Positions 26,358 to 34,789 are shown, numbered from the stretch's first letter. The stretch is DNA of 64,000 bases from Ruminococcus sp. NK3A76 (GCF_000686125.1 NZ_JMMA01000002.1:2604001-2668000), one strand, 5' to 3'. Numbers and translations: made by a program. Notes: generated by a model from the sequence alone, not told the origin.

Positions 26358-27427
26358 GCCGTGGTGCCTGAATATTCCTTGCTCACCGTGCTGTCCACCC
26401 AGCGGATAAGGTCGCCGAAGCAGCGGGTATCGACCTTGGCGCTTGAATAAAACTGCGAGCCGTCCTTTGTGCCCTGGGATATCAGCTTACCTGAGGAATA
26501 GAGCGTCACGATATAGTCATCGTCGCCGTAGAGCCCGAAGTCAAAGGAGATATAGTCATCGTCCCTTGTGTCACTGTTATCGTCCTCGCTGCGTGCGAAG
26601 CTGTCGATAAGCGTCTTGGCCTCGATATTATCCTCATAGCTCATGATATAGCAGCTGCCGGGCTTTCCGGCTATACTTAAGTCTATCTTGGCGTAGGTGC
26701 CCTCGTAGACAGTATAGTTATAGAATTCGTCAAAGGCTATAATATAATAAGCCCCGTCCTTAGTGACGGTATAGGCCTTCTGGCAGCTTATATCCGAGGG
26801 GAGCTCGGAAACGTCCTTCTGCGACACGCTGTCGTAGCCTGTCTGCCCGACTGTCACGCCGTTTGCGACGATATAGAGCAGCACTCTGTCGCTGTCCTCG
26901 ACACGGCGCTCGGAAGTCCTGATATTTGATGATTTGAATGTATGCGTCTCCTCTATCTTGGGGTCGTTCTTATCGGAGATATCGGCATAGACAAAATCGC
27001 TGCCCTCGAAGTCATAGAGATACATTCTAAGCATCGTAGGAGACACGAATTCGGCCTTTGCGAAGGTATCGGCCTGCATGATAACGCTGCCGTCAGAATC
27101 GAGCACGCCGACGAAGCTGCCCTCCTTATAGATATAGCGCCCCGAGTAGGCTTGCAGGCACTCTTTGTCCTCAAAGGGCTGCGTCGTCACCTCGGTAAGC
27201 TGCGAGGGGTCAAAGCTGCGGTAGTTGATATTTGACAGCGAGTCGGAAGGCTCTATCCTTTCAAGGAACGAGGGGTAGCCGTATGCAGGGACATTCGGGG
27301 AAAAGCTCGGGCCGCCGTTATCAACGACAGCAAGGCCTACGCCGTCGTCGCCGCCGTTTTCTGACGACGAGCAGGAACACAGCAGCAGCGACACTGCCAC
27401 AGCCGCAGATATGCACCTTCTGAGCAT
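26354..27427 (-). CDS. Hypothetical lipoprotein, 357 aa
   Basis: Signal peptide with lipobox LLLC (Cys17) followed by a Ser/Gly linker. The mature part is acidic, rich in Asp, Ser and Tyr, and looks beta-rich, with no recognised domain (for example AYSGRYIYKEGSFVGVLDSD, reminiscent of beta-propeller-like repeats). Monocistronic, with a consensus-spaced promoter. Surface location is the only secure inference. Confidence 0.75.
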   Translation of the reverse strand: MLRRCISAAVAVSLLLCSCSSSENGGDDGVGLAVVDNGGPSFSPNVPAYGYPSFLERIEPSDSLSNINYRSFDPSQLTEVTTQPFEDKECLQAYSGRYIYKEGSFVGVLDSDGSVIMQADTFAKAEFVSPTMLRMYLYDFEGSDFVYADISDKNDPKIEETHTFKSSNIRTSERRVEDSDRVLLYIVANGVTVGQTGYDSVSQKDVSELPSDISCQKAYTVTKDGAYYIIAFDEFYNYTVYEGTYAKIDLSIAGKPGSCYIMSYEDNIEAKTLIDSFARSEDDNSDTRDDDYISFDFGLYGDDDYIVTLYSSGKLISQGTKDGSQFYSSAKVDTRCFGDLIRWVDSTVSKEYSGTTA

Positions 27428-27468
27428 TCACCCTCACCTCTCTCCTGAAGTCAATACTTATCTATTAT

Positions 27469-27497
27469 ATTATATACCTATTTAAAAGAATTTGCAA
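27469..27497 (-). promoter_or_regulatory. Promoter of the 357-aa lipoprotein gene
   Basis: Minus-strand TTGCAA (27492-27497) and TATAAT (27469-27474), 17-bp spacer. Confidence 0.6.
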
Positions 27498-27601
27498 GTA
27501 TTTTTTTGGACAGGAGGGGGATTTGGGCAATATGTCCGATTGTTTACAAAAAATTCATACTCCCCTGTCAGAATTGTATTACAATATTTGAATGTAATAT
27601 A

Positions 27602-27613
27602 TGAAACGTTTCA
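27602..27613 (+). promoter_or_regulatory. 12-bp palindrome upstream of the sigma factor gene
   Basis: TGAAACGTTTCA, a perfect palindrome 18 bp before the start codon. It resembles both catabolite-response (cre) cores and the GAAAC -35 box of ECF promoters, but it is too close to the start to be a -35 box; an operator is more likely. Confidence 0.35.
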
Positions 27614-27631
27614 AAGAAAAGAGGTGCCGGC

Positions 27632-28168
27632 ATGACTGACGGCGAGCTGCTTGAGCTGCTGAGAGCCGAGCCCGAACGTGGGCTTGCAGAGGTGCTTGAT
27701 ACATACAGCGCATATGTTTACAAAATAGCATATTCAAAACTCGGCTCGGTATGCTCAAAGGAGGACATCGAGGAGGCCGTGAGCGACATTTTCCTGATGT
27801 TTTACGAATACGGCAGGAAAAAGGGCTTTGAGCTGCCCTCGGTGGGGGCTTATCTTTCGGTGATAGCAAAGCGGCGGAGCATAAATCTCTACAAAAAGCT
27901 AATCACAAAAAGCGAGGCTGTATCGCTTGACGAGATAGAGGACTATGTAGGCGAGAGTGCCGCAGCAGACGGCAGGCGGCGTGAGATCATTGAAACGATA
28001 AAACAGCTCGGCGAGCCCGACAGCGAGATAATACTCCGCAGATACTTCATCGGGCAAAAGAGCCGTGAGATAGCCGGCGACCTTGGATTAAAGCAGAACA
28101 CAGTAGACAAAAAGATTTCGAGAGGGCTTAAAAAGCTGAAAGAGATACTTGAAAAGGAGGGAATGTGA
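27632..28168 (+). CDS. ECF-type RNA polymerase sigma factor
   Basis: 178 residues. Region 2 covers about 18-90 (YSAYVYKIAYSKLGSVCSKE, EEAVSDIFLMFYEY) and region 4 about 120-175 (RRYFIGQKSREIAGDLGLKQ, then a HTH and KKLKEIL). Directs RNA polymerase to a small regulon, normally held in check by the next gene. GAGGTG precedes the ATG. Its stop overlaps the next start by 1 nt (TGATG). Confidence 0.9.
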   Translation: MTDGELLELLRAEPERGLAEVLDTYSAYVYKIAYSKLGSVCSKEDIEEAVSDIFLMFYEYGRKKGFELPSVGAYLSVIAKRRSINLYKKLITKSEAVSLDEIEDYVGESAAADGRRREIIETIKQLGEPDSEIILRRYFIGQKSREIAGDLGLKQNTVDKKISRGLKKLKEILEKEGM

Positions 28169-29250
28169 TGAAAGACAAAGAGTTTGAAAAAGAGCTTTTC
28201 CAAAACCTTGACAGCATTTGTGCCAATGAGCTTGAAGGGCTGCAGGAGACAGTTGAGCTAACTGCACAGCACATGACCCTTGATGACGGCACAAAAGCAA
28301 GGATAAGCTCAAAGGCCCTCGGAAAGGCAGGGATAACTATGAGTGACAACAAACATGAGAACCGCATAAACCTAAGCAAAAAGAAAAGGATATCCGTGAT
28401 AGCCGCATTTGCCGCAGCTGCTGCTATAACCGTTACGGCCGGGGCTGTGACGATAAGCAATTACAAGCAGGCAAACCACGAAGAAGCTGTACACAGTGCA
28501 GTCAATGAGGACTTGGAAAGCAAGGACTACTACATCGGCAAAGCCAAGCAGGCAGACAACGGGCATTTAAAGCTGACAAACGAATCCGTATTGTTTGACG
28601 GCGAGAACGGTGTGATCATACTGACTATCGAGCCGACAGACGAGATAGGCGAAGATATAGTCAATTCCTCGCAGTATATCGAGTTTCCTTTTCAGATATT
28701 TGACAAGGACGGATACTTCAAGGGCTATACCGACGGAACGAGCGGCTGCAAGCTGACAAACGGCTGCCTTGTTGAATACTATGCATTCACCACAACAGAG
28801 CTCACCGATGAAAAGCTCACGGCAAAAGGAAAGCTAAATGCAGTAATAACCTCCGAAGATGTAATGAACGGAGAGGGGCAGGATATTTCGGATATAAGCT
28901 TTGAATTTGAGAAAAACTGCGAACCTGTCACACTCAAAAGCGAAAAGGGCGTTGTAATGCATTTAAACGATTATCTGTTATATATCGAGCACAATGACAC
29001 AGAAAAAGAGCCTTATATAATAAGCTCGGATATAACCGTCACCTACAAGGACGGAACAACTGACATTATCAAGAACTGCGAATACAAAAACGATTCGCTC
29101 GTGCTTAATGACTTTGCCGCAGATACAGGCAGATGCAATACAAAGAAATACGGAGACGCAACGATACAATACTTCCTGAAGCTCATTGAATCAAGGAATG
29201 TAGAATCAGTTTCATTTGACGGCCAGACCTTCACAGTAGAACAAAGCTGA
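28168..29250 (+). CDS. Membrane-anchored anti-sigma-like protein (DUF4179-like)
   Basis: 360 residues from ATG at 28168, with AAGGAGG 7 nt upstream. A cytoplasmic N-terminus of about 75 residues, one membrane helix (about 76-98, VIAAFAAAAAITVTAGAVTI), and a large extracellular domain of about 260 residues with many Asp and Thr. The order and overlap with the sigma gene are those of a sigma/anti-sigma pair, so it probably sequesters the sigma factor at the membrane until an outside signal arrives. The anti-sigma role is inferred from context. Confidence 0.75.
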   Translation: MKDKEFEKELFQNLDSICANELEGLQETVELTAQHMTLDDGTKARISSKALGKAGITMSDNKHENRINLSKKKRISVIAAFAAAAAITVTAGAVTISNYKQANHEEAVHSAVNEDLESKDYYIGKAKQADNGHLKLTNESVLFDGENGVIILTIEPTDEIGEDIVNSSQYIEFPFQIFDKDGYFKGYTDGTSGCKLTNGCLVEYYAFTTTELTDEKLTAKGKLNAVITSEDVMNGEGQDISDISFEFEKNCEPVTLKSEKGVVMHLNDYLLYIEHNDTEKEPYIISSDITVTYKDGTTDIIKNCEYKNDSLVLNDFAADTGRCNTKKYGDATIQYFLKLIESRNVESVSFDGQTFTVEQS

Positions 29251-29260
29251 ATAAATCTAA

Positions 29261-29304
29261 AAGGTGCGCCCTTGGCGGAGTTGTTCCGCTTAAGGGCGCA
29301 CCTT
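29261..29304 (+). terminator. Long hairpin after the sigma/anti-sigma operon
   Basis: AAGGTGCGCCCTT (29261-29273) pairs with AAGGGCGCACCTT (29292-29304), 13 bp, enclosing a small GGCGGA/TCCGC hairpin. Not followed by T residues; it is the module hairpin next to the heptamer array and may act as a 3' stabiliser rather than a true terminator. Confidence 0.5.
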
Positions 29305-29428
29305 ACCTGTTACCTGTTACCTGTTACCTGTTACCTGTTACCTGTTACCTGTTACCTGTTACCTGTTACCTGTTACCTGTTACCTGTTACCTGTTACCTG
29401 TTACCTGTTACCTGTTACCTGTTACCTG
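29303..29428. repeat. Perfect 18-copy TTACCTG tandem array
   Basis: 126 bp made of 18 identical 7-bp units, the longest array in the window. The last unit provides the TAA stop codon of the minus-strand CPCC gene. Confidence 0.97.
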
Positions 29429-29619
29429 TCGCCTGCCTCCGCCCTGCCGAAGCGCTTGAAATTCGCCCTCGCTTCAATGAGCGTGACGGAGTTTGCGCCG
29501 GTGTCTTCGGGGTTCTTGCGCTGGCAGGCATCGTCCTCCCAGCCGCAGAAGGGGCATATGTCGTGCGGCTCGCTTATAGTGTATGCGCCGCAGCAGTCGC
29601 ATTTTCTTAAGTCTTTCAC
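29422..29619 (-). CDS. CPCC-family cysteine-rich protein
   Basis: 65 residues from GTG at 29619 (GAGGTG upstream); an in-frame GTG 12 bp further up is possible. Pattern CDCCGAYTI, then ICPFCGWEDD and GANSVTLIEARANF matches the CPCC family, a presumed zinc-binding rubredoxin-like fold of unknown role. Normal length for the family. The gene follows the 156-aa membrane protein gene, the two nearly overlapping. Its stop codon lies within the tandem array. Confidence 0.85.
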   Translation of the reverse strand: MKDLRKCDCCGAYTISEPHDICPFCGWEDDACQRKNPEDTGANSVTLIEARANFKRFGRAEAGDR

Positions 29620-29627
29620 CCTGCACC

Positions 29628-30098
29628 TCACTGCTTGTTGTAATACTCTATACCCTTGTCAGGCCTGAAATATGTGCGGATATACCCGTCAGGCGAGAGG
29701 AAAAGTATCTCGTTGTTGAGCGTGTCGTAGAAGATATAGTCGCCGTCCTCTGCCTCGGTCTTGTGCAGTATCGTGTCGCTCGGGTTGTAGATAAGGTCGT
29801 TGGCTTTTTTGAGGTATTCCTCTTTTGTTATCTCACCGAACTCCTTGCCGTGCTTATTAAAGTGGCTGTCGTACTGCTCCTGCGTGCGGAAGGTGTATTC
29901 AACACGCACGAATTCCGAAGAAGCCTCGTCCTCGCTGCTGCTCTGGCTGTCTGTCTGCGACGACGAATGCGTGCTGCCGTCCTTGTCGGAGTTCTTTGCA
30001 GCATTCTTGCCAAGCGACATTCCTGCAAATATCAGCGACATGGATATCAGGATAGCTACGAATGTCGCTATAACTATACTCATTTTTCTGTCAAACAT
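29628..30098 (-). CDS. Hypothetical membrane-anchored protein, 156 aa
   Basis: One N-terminal membrane helix (about 7-27, SIVIATFVAILISMSLIFAG), a Ser/Asp-rich linker (35-60), and a soluble domain with Tyr- and Phe-rich motifs (YDSHFNKHGKEFGEITKEEY, YIRTYFRPDKG). No family recognised. Probably exposed outside the cell. Its stop overlaps the upstream candidate GTG of the CPCC gene, so the pair is likely co-transcribed. Confidence 0.7.
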   Translation of the reverse strand: MFDRKMSIVIATFVAILISMSLIFAGMSLGKNAAKNSDKDGSTHSSSQTDSQSSSEDEASSEFVRVEYTFRTQEQYDSHFNKHGKEFGEITKEEYLKKANDLIYNPSDTILHKTEAEDGDYIFYDTLNNEILFLSPDGYIRTYFRPDKGIEYYNKQ

Positions 30099-30164
30099 TT
30101 TATTGCCCTCTCTTTTACCGTTATTGCCGGTTTTCTGACATTATAGCATAAAGAGGGCACTGTG

Positions 30165-31226
30165 TCAAGATTTGAGGATATCGCACTGCACGCTGAACTG
30201 GGTATCGTCATAGAGCTGATACAGTCGGCTTTTATTCCTGGCAAAGAGTGCCGGCTCTCTCAGGCGCAGCTGCTCAAAGAGCCTTACTGCATCGGCATCA
30301 CGGTCTTTGAGGTATTTATCAAGCAGACGGCTCAGCTTTTCCGAAAGCCCGGCAGACACCCCCTCAGGGTCAGTCAGGCGCTCGCCGGCTGTTGCTGTGA
30401 GCGTGATATCGCAGCAAAGCCTGCCGCTTTGCTTGGAAAAGCATATATCCCTGCTGATATCCGACAGCGGCACAAGCCCCGAAGACAAATGCAGCTCGTG
30501 CGGCAGGGTAAGGCCGGTATACGTCCTGCACAGAAGAGAGAGGCAGGAGCACTCGTCAGGCGTGATGATATCCCCTTCAAAGCCGTGGCTGCTCAGTATC
30601 ACGCTGCCTGTCACATCAAGGCTCTGTTTACCCTTTTCGCCCTCTATCTCAAGATACGGCATAGCAAGAGCGCCGCACTCGCCGAGGACGTTGTCTATAT
30701 CAATAAGCCTTGCAGAAAATGCGCTGCCCCTTGCGGCGGCGTTTTCTATTATGAGGCGGTAGTTCTCGGCGGTCACGGCGTTTTCCTTTATCGGGAAAGA
30801 GACCGTCTCGCCGGCGTTTTCGGCGCAGGCAAGATAAAGCCCGGAGTAGATGCTCTTGTCATCACGAAGCGGCGACACGAGCTCGCTGATATCGCCTATC
30901 TCTATATCCTTCCCCAGCACGAGCAGCTGCATATGCCCTAAAAACAGCTCGCTGCCTGCCCTGCCCGAGAGCTTGTAAAGGCACTCCTGCATATCCTTGC
31001 CTGCGGCGGAGATGTTTTTGAAATTCGCCTTGCTTATATCTATCGGCGTGTCTGCCCCGGCGGCCTCGGGCTTGAATATCTGTAGTGTGACAAGATAGCC
31101 CTCGTCTGACCTGTCAACGCCTATTGCGTGGACTATGCTGCTGTCGGTTATGCTGGGCGTCCTGCCGCCGGATATGAGCAGCACTGACAGGAGTATCAGC
31201 AGCAGTAATACATTAAGCCGTTTCAT
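30165..31226 (-). CDS. GerC-type spore germination protein lacking the lipobox cysteine
   Basis: 353 residues of the Ger(x)C family: after the N-terminal hydrophobic run comes SIVHAIGVDRSDEGYLVTLQ, then ELFLGHMQLLVLGKDI and the C-terminal family domain ending QLYDDTQFSVQCDILKS. In this family the signal normally ends in Gly-Cys-Trp-Asp; here it reads LLISGGRTP, with Gly in place of Cys, so lipid attachment is not expected. Last gene of the gerA-gerB-gerC operon, overlapping gerB by 14 bp. Confidence 0.88.
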   Translation of the reverse strand: MKRLNVLLLLILLSVLLISGGRTPSITDSSIVHAIGVDRSDEGYLVTLQIFKPEAAGADTPIDISKANFKNISAAGKDMQECLYKLSGRAGSELFLGHMQLLVLGKDIEIGDISELVSPLRDDKSIYSGLYLACAENAGETVSFPIKENAVTAENYRLIIENAAARGSAFSARLIDIDNVLGECGALAMPYLEIEGEKGKQSLDVTGSVILSSHGFEGDIITPDECSCLSLLCRTYTGLTLPHELHLSSGLVPLSDISRDICFSKQSGRLCCDITLTATAGERLTDPEGVSAGLSEKLSRLLDKYLKDRDADAVRLFEQLRLREPALFARNKSRLYQLYDDTQFSVQCDILKS

Positions 31227-32076
31227 TTGTGACCTCTTTTCTTTTTGCGATGCCTATAACACACACCCTGACCGTGCTCATGCCAAGCGCTGCCATAACA
31301 GCCGCCGAGAGGGTGAGTATAAGCGTATACAGCCCGTTGAAGCGCTCTATCAGCACGCTTTTTGAAAACGCCGCAAGGTCGTAGGCAGGCATTTTTGAAT
31401 AGTGGATATGCTCGCCCAGCACATATATCACAGGCAGCGTAAAAAGCAGGAGCACCGCCGCTTTGAGGGCGGCAAACTTCAAAACATCAAGCCTTTCGCA
31501 GCGTACCGAGATACGGCTCACCGGGTAATACACATCGAGCGTCATAAGTGCTGCACCCGAGGCAAGGCCTTTTAGCATATCGTCAGCCGGCGTGGGCGAT
31601 GAGAGGTGAAGATTTAATGCGCTGCCGTTTTTTATCGCCATAAGTGCTGCGGCGGCAAAGAGCGAGAGGGTGATGATGAGCACAGCGGCAGACAGCCTGT
31701 ACTGCGCCCCCTGCGAGAGCGATGAGATATAAGCCCCTGAAAGAAGCAGCAAAACGCTTATCAGCGCAGCGCCTATCCTGTGATGCGAGAGAAAGCCGCT
31801 TATGCTCACAAGCTCTGACACGGCATACACGGTAACGGCAAGAAAATACACCGCCGACACTGCAAAAAACAGCCGGGTGATGCGCCCCTGAGCCTTGGCA
31901 GGCTTTTTTATGAGCGCATTTAAAATGCCGAGCAGCAGCGCCTCCGGCAGCAGCGAGAGCATGACACCTATGGTGAAAAAGACATAATTGCCTGCACTTT
32001 CTCCAAGCAGCGACATAGCAGGCAGCAGGGAGAGCGCGAGCAGCGGCGGCAGGGGGCTTTTGCTTTTATCAGTCAT
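31213..32076 (-). CDS. GerB-type spore germination permease
   Basis: 287 residues from ATG at 32076, with GGAGG 8 nt upstream. Nearly all hydrophobic, with eight to ten predicted helices, APC-superfamily-like germination permease. It is shorter than the usual 360 or so residues, and the middle contains the conserved-looking ALMTLDVYYPVSR. With GerA and GerC it would form the inner-membrane germinant receptor of the spore. Overlaps gerA by 8 bp and gerC by 14 bp. Confidence 0.8.
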   Translation of the reverse strand: MTDKSKSPLPPLLALSLLPAMSLLGESAGNYVFFTIGVMLSLLPEALLLGILNALIKKPAKAQGRITRLFFAVSAVYFLAVTVYAVSELVSISGFLSHHRIGAALISVLLLLSGAYISSLSQGAQYRLSAAVLIITLSLFAAAALMAIKNGSALNLHLSSPTPADDMLKGLASGAALMTLDVYYPVSRISVRCERLDVLKFAALKAAVLLLFTLPVIYVLGEHIHYSKMPAYDLAAFSKSVLIERFNGLYTLILTLSAAVMAALGMSTVRVCVIGIAKRKEVTNETA

Positions 32077-33499
32077 CGGCGGCACCTCCGGCAGGGGGCT
32101 TTTGCCAGAAAACGCTGGTCAGACGGCGCTTATCGAGCGGTATCACGGGGCTTGTGTAGCAGAGCGAGAGCTCGTCCATAGCGCAGATATTTGCAAGCAT
32201 GAGCAGCAGCGCACAGGCAAGCCCATACATTCCTGCAAGCGAGCCTGCGAGGATAAACACTATCCTCATAACAGAGGTCTGCTGCGAAAGCTCGGGGATA
32301 ACGAACGACGATGTAGCCGTAAGCCCAACAAGGATAAGCAGCGGCGCTGAGATTATTCCGCACTTGACGGCAGCGTCGCCGATAATAAGGCCGCCGACTA
32401 TCGACACGGCACTGCCGACAGCCTTTGGCAGCCTGATGCCTGCTTCCTTCAGCACTTCAAGCAGGAGGGTTATTATTATCACCTCGACACCGAGGGGGAA
32501 CTGGGAGGATTCCTCGGCGGAGTAGAGGTTCAAAAGCAGTTTGAAAGCAAAGCTCTCCGGCTCGAAGACTGCCGCTGCATACAGACCCGGGAAAAGCGTT
32601 GCGAGGAAGAATGCGAGGTATTTGAGCCACCTGATAAACGACACATAGACAGGCTTGCCTGCAAGGTCGTCGGGGGTGAGGAAGGCTTCTGAAAAGAGGG
32701 TGGGTACGATCATCGCAAAGGGCGTGCCGTCGATAAGTATCGCTATCCTGCCCTCGGTGAGGGCTGTGCAGACTGTGTCGGGGCGCTCGGTCAGGCGTGA
32801 GGGGCAAAAGAGCGTATTAGGGTAGCCCTTTTCCACAAACGGGCGGACATATCCGCTTGAAAGCACGGCGTCAAGCCTTATGCTGTTTATCCGTGAGCGG
32901 AGCTTACTTACAGCCCTTTCGCTTGCACGCCCCTTTATATAGGCGATGCACACGTCTGTCTTTGAAAGTTTGCCTGCCCTTAGCATCTCAAAGCGCAGTC
33001 TGGGCGTTTTGAGCCTTCTCCGCACAAGTGTGATGCTGACACGGACGTTTTCCGTAAAAGCCTCCTGAGGGCCGTAGACCGTCTGGTCGGAGACAGGGTT
33101 TGACACGCTGCGTGATGCAAACATCTGCGTGCCAAAGGCTATCACACGGGAGCTGCCGTCGGCTATTATCAGCGTATAGCCTGAGAAAAGTCTTATCAGC
33201 CCGTCGTCTATGAGCGTTATCAGCGTCTTGTCAGGGGAAACGAGCAGTGTGCCGAAGATAAGGTCGATAAGCTCGTCGCCGCTTTTTACAGGCTGAGCGG
33301 CGGCTGTGATAAAGGCGCTGTTAAGCATCTCGCTTTGCATGAGCGCCCCTGACAGCCCTTCAGCGGATATCACGGCGACCTCTTTCCCGGCGACATGGTA
33401 GGTCGCAGTATTGAGCTCGCAGGTGCCGCCTGTGAGGTCTTTTATCATATCAAGTGCCGACCTGACCGACGGCGGAAATGCGTTTTTTGTGCTGTCCAT
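32069..33499 (-). CDS. GerA-type spore germination receptor subunit
   Basis: 476 residues from ATG at 33499 with AAGGAG upstream. A soluble N-terminal domain (1-270) containing PVSDQTVYGPQEAFTENVRV, the hallmark of GerA proteins, precedes four to six membrane helices (FLATLFPGLYAAAVF, then GVEVIIITLLLEVLKEAGIR). It is the germinant receptor A subunit. First gene of the operon and divergent from the DUF421 gene with an 86-bp gap. Confidence 0.93.
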   Translation of the reverse strand: MDSTKNAFPPSVRSALDMIKDLTGGTCELNTATYHVAGKEVAVISAEGLSGALMQSEMLNSAFITAAAQPVKSGDELIDLIFGTLLVSPDKTLITLIDDGLIRLFSGYTLIIADGSSRVIAFGTQMFASRSVSNPVSDQTVYGPQEAFTENVRVSITLVRRRLKTPRLRFEMLRAGKLSKTDVCIAYIKGRASERAVSKLRSRINSIRLDAVLSSGYVRPFVEKGYPNTLFCPSRLTERPDTVCTALTEGRIAILIDGTPFAMIVPTLFSEAFLTPDDLAGKPVYVSFIRWLKYLAFFLATLFPGLYAAAVFEPESFAFKLLLNLYSAEESSQFPLGVEVIIITLLLEVLKEAGIRLPKAVGSAVSIVGGLIIGDAAVKCGIISAPLLILVGLTATSSFVIPELSQQTSVMRIVFILAGSLAGMYGLACALLLMLANICAMDELSLCYTSPVIPLDKRRLTSVFWQKPPAGGAADD

Positions 33500-33525
33500 A
33501 GCTTGCTCCTTTTGCTTTGATCTGT

Positions 33526-33557
33526 GTATATTCTGGGCAAAAAGCAAGATAATATTC
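33526..33557. promoter_or_regulatory. Overlapping divergent forespore-type promoter candidates
   Basis: Plus strand: GTATA (33526-33530), 17 bp, GATAATA (33548-33554). Minus strand: GAATA (33553-33557), 17 bp, CAGAATA (33529-33535). Both resemble the GNATA-N17/18-CATAATA pattern of sigma-G/sigma-F promoters and share the same 32 bp. No sigma-A promoter is seen here. Confidence 0.35.
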
Positions 33558-33585
33558 CTATCAGGCAAAAAAGGAGCAGTAAAAA

Positions 33586-34260
33586 ATGCTGATAGTGTTC
33601 ATTCGCTCGGTCGTATTATACCTTATGATAATCTTTTCAGTGCGGCTGATGGGCAAGCGGCAGATAGGCGAGCTGCAGCCGAGCGAGCTTGTGGTGACTA
33701 TTCTTGTATCAAACATAGCCACCCTGCCGATAGAGGACATATCTATACCTATGTCTATGGGGATAGTGCCTATTCTCACACTTGTGAGCCTTGATGTGAT
33801 AATGTCGGCCGTGACGCTAAAAAGCAGGCGCATACGCAGGATAGTCTCAGGCTCGCCTAAGATAATAATTGAAGGCGGCAAGCTGAAGCCCGAGCTTCTG
33901 AGTGAGCTGCGCTTCACGGCTGACGACCTGCTCGAAGGGCTGAGGGCGCAGGGGGTGTTTGACATATCAGAGGTCGAGCAGGCTGTAGTCGAGACTACAG
34001 GGGCGATATCCGTCTTTCTCAAAAAACGCTCCCAGCCGCCCACGGCGCAGGACTTAGGGCTTGACACACCGCCCTCTCCGCCGCCGGTGCTGATAATCGA
34101 GTGCGGCAGCATAATAGAGCCTGCGCTAAAAAGTCTCGGCTTTGACAGGCAGTGGCTCGACAGGGTGCTAAAAAAGGAGAGCAGGCGTTTGTCGCAGGTG
34201 TTTTTGATGACAGCCGACAGGGGCGGAAAATACACGATAGTCCCCTACGGCGGTAAGTAA
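33586..34260 (+). CDS. DUF421 membrane protein (YetF family)
   Basis: 224 residues. Three membrane helices in the first 80 residues with the family hallmark RLMGKRQIGELQPSELVVTI, then a soluble domain with KPELLSELRFTADDLLEGLR. DUF421 proteins are common in spore formers; function unknown. AAGGAG precedes ATG. Divergent from gerA, and 14 nt upstream of a DUF4363 gene. Confidence 0.9.
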   Translation: MLIVFIRSVVLYLMIIFSVRLMGKRQIGELQPSELVVTILVSNIATLPIEDISIPMSMGIVPILTLVSLDVIMSAVTLKSRRIRRIVSGSPKIIIEGGKLKPELLSELRFTADDLLEGLRAQGVFDISEVEQAVVETTGAISVFLKKRSQPPTAQDLGLDTPPSPPPVLIIECGSIIEPALKSLGFDRQWLDRVLKKESRRLSQVFLMTADRGGKYTIVPYGGK

Positions 34261-34274
34261 CAGGAGGTATCTTT

Positions 34275-34643
34275 ATGAAAAGAGTTTATTTTTGCATATT
34301 TATCCTTATGGCGGTGGTAGCGGTGGCGTTTTTCTCGCTTGTAAGGGTCAGGAGCGGCGGCGAGAGCTTAAGTACAGGGATAGACAAAGCGATAGACCAG
34401 TACCGCCTTGACGGGGCTTTCCCGGACAAGCTGGTGACGGAGCTTACAAGTCAGTGGCAGGAGTATTACAGGAGCATATCCTTTGCCGAGAACACTGAGG
34501 AGCTAAACGACATATCACGCCTTTTTACAGAGCTTAAGTGTGCAAAGAGCCTTGATGAATTCACACGGTCAGGCGAGCTTATCAAGACAAGCACCAGGAT
34601 CATGTGCGAGAACGAAACGCCTTATCTTTACTCGCTGCTGTGA
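34275..34643 (+). CDS. DUF4363 protein
   Basis: 122 residues with one N-terminal helix (5-24, CIFILMAVVAVAFFSLV) and a helical soluble domain (GIDKAIDQYRLDGAF, SQWQEYYRSISFAENTEELN). It fits DUF4363, which often follows DUF421 in clostridia. Extracytoplasmic by topology. AGGAGG before ATG. Last gene of the two-gene operon. Confidence 0.8.
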   Translation: MKRVYFCIFILMAVVAVAFFSLVRVRSGGESLSTGIDKAIDQYRLDGAFPDKLVTELTSQWQEYYRSISFAENTEELNDISRLFTELKCAKSLDEFTRSGELIKTSTRIMCENETPYLYSLL

Positions 34644-34657
34644 TATAATGCCGGGCG

Positions 34658-34671
34658 GCGGTGTTGCCTTA
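34658..34671 (+). other. Solo MITE end
   Basis: GCGGTGTTGCCTTA is identical to the terminal repeat of the MITE at 38110-38287; the following AAGGCTTTGT also occurs inside that MITE. Only this end is left, so it is a remnant or partial copy. Confidence 0.55.
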
Positions 34672-34760
34672 AGGCTTTGTTGCCGGATCATTGCATTTTA
34701 GTTTGTTAATAGTATTAAAATATACTGGCGCAAAGTGCGTAAATTCGTGCATTTGGGTGA

Positions 34761-34789
34761 TTGACAAAATATTAATACCATATTATAAT
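34761..34789 (+). promoter_or_regulatory. Promoter of the zinc-ribbon protein gene
   Basis: TTGACA (34761-34766) and TATAAT (34784-34789) with a 17-bp spacer, perfect consensus; an AT-rich leader of about 45 nt follows. Confidence 0.85.

Noticed and set aside
29303-29428. Possible CRISPR array
   Set aside because: Units are 7 bp with no spacers; no cas genes in the window.
29272-29610. Open frame of 112 codons with repeated CYLLPVT heptads
   Set aside because: It is the translation of the 18-copy 7-bp tandem array; a 7-bp unit reads as a 7-residue repeat in every frame and the frame lies opposite the CPCC gene.
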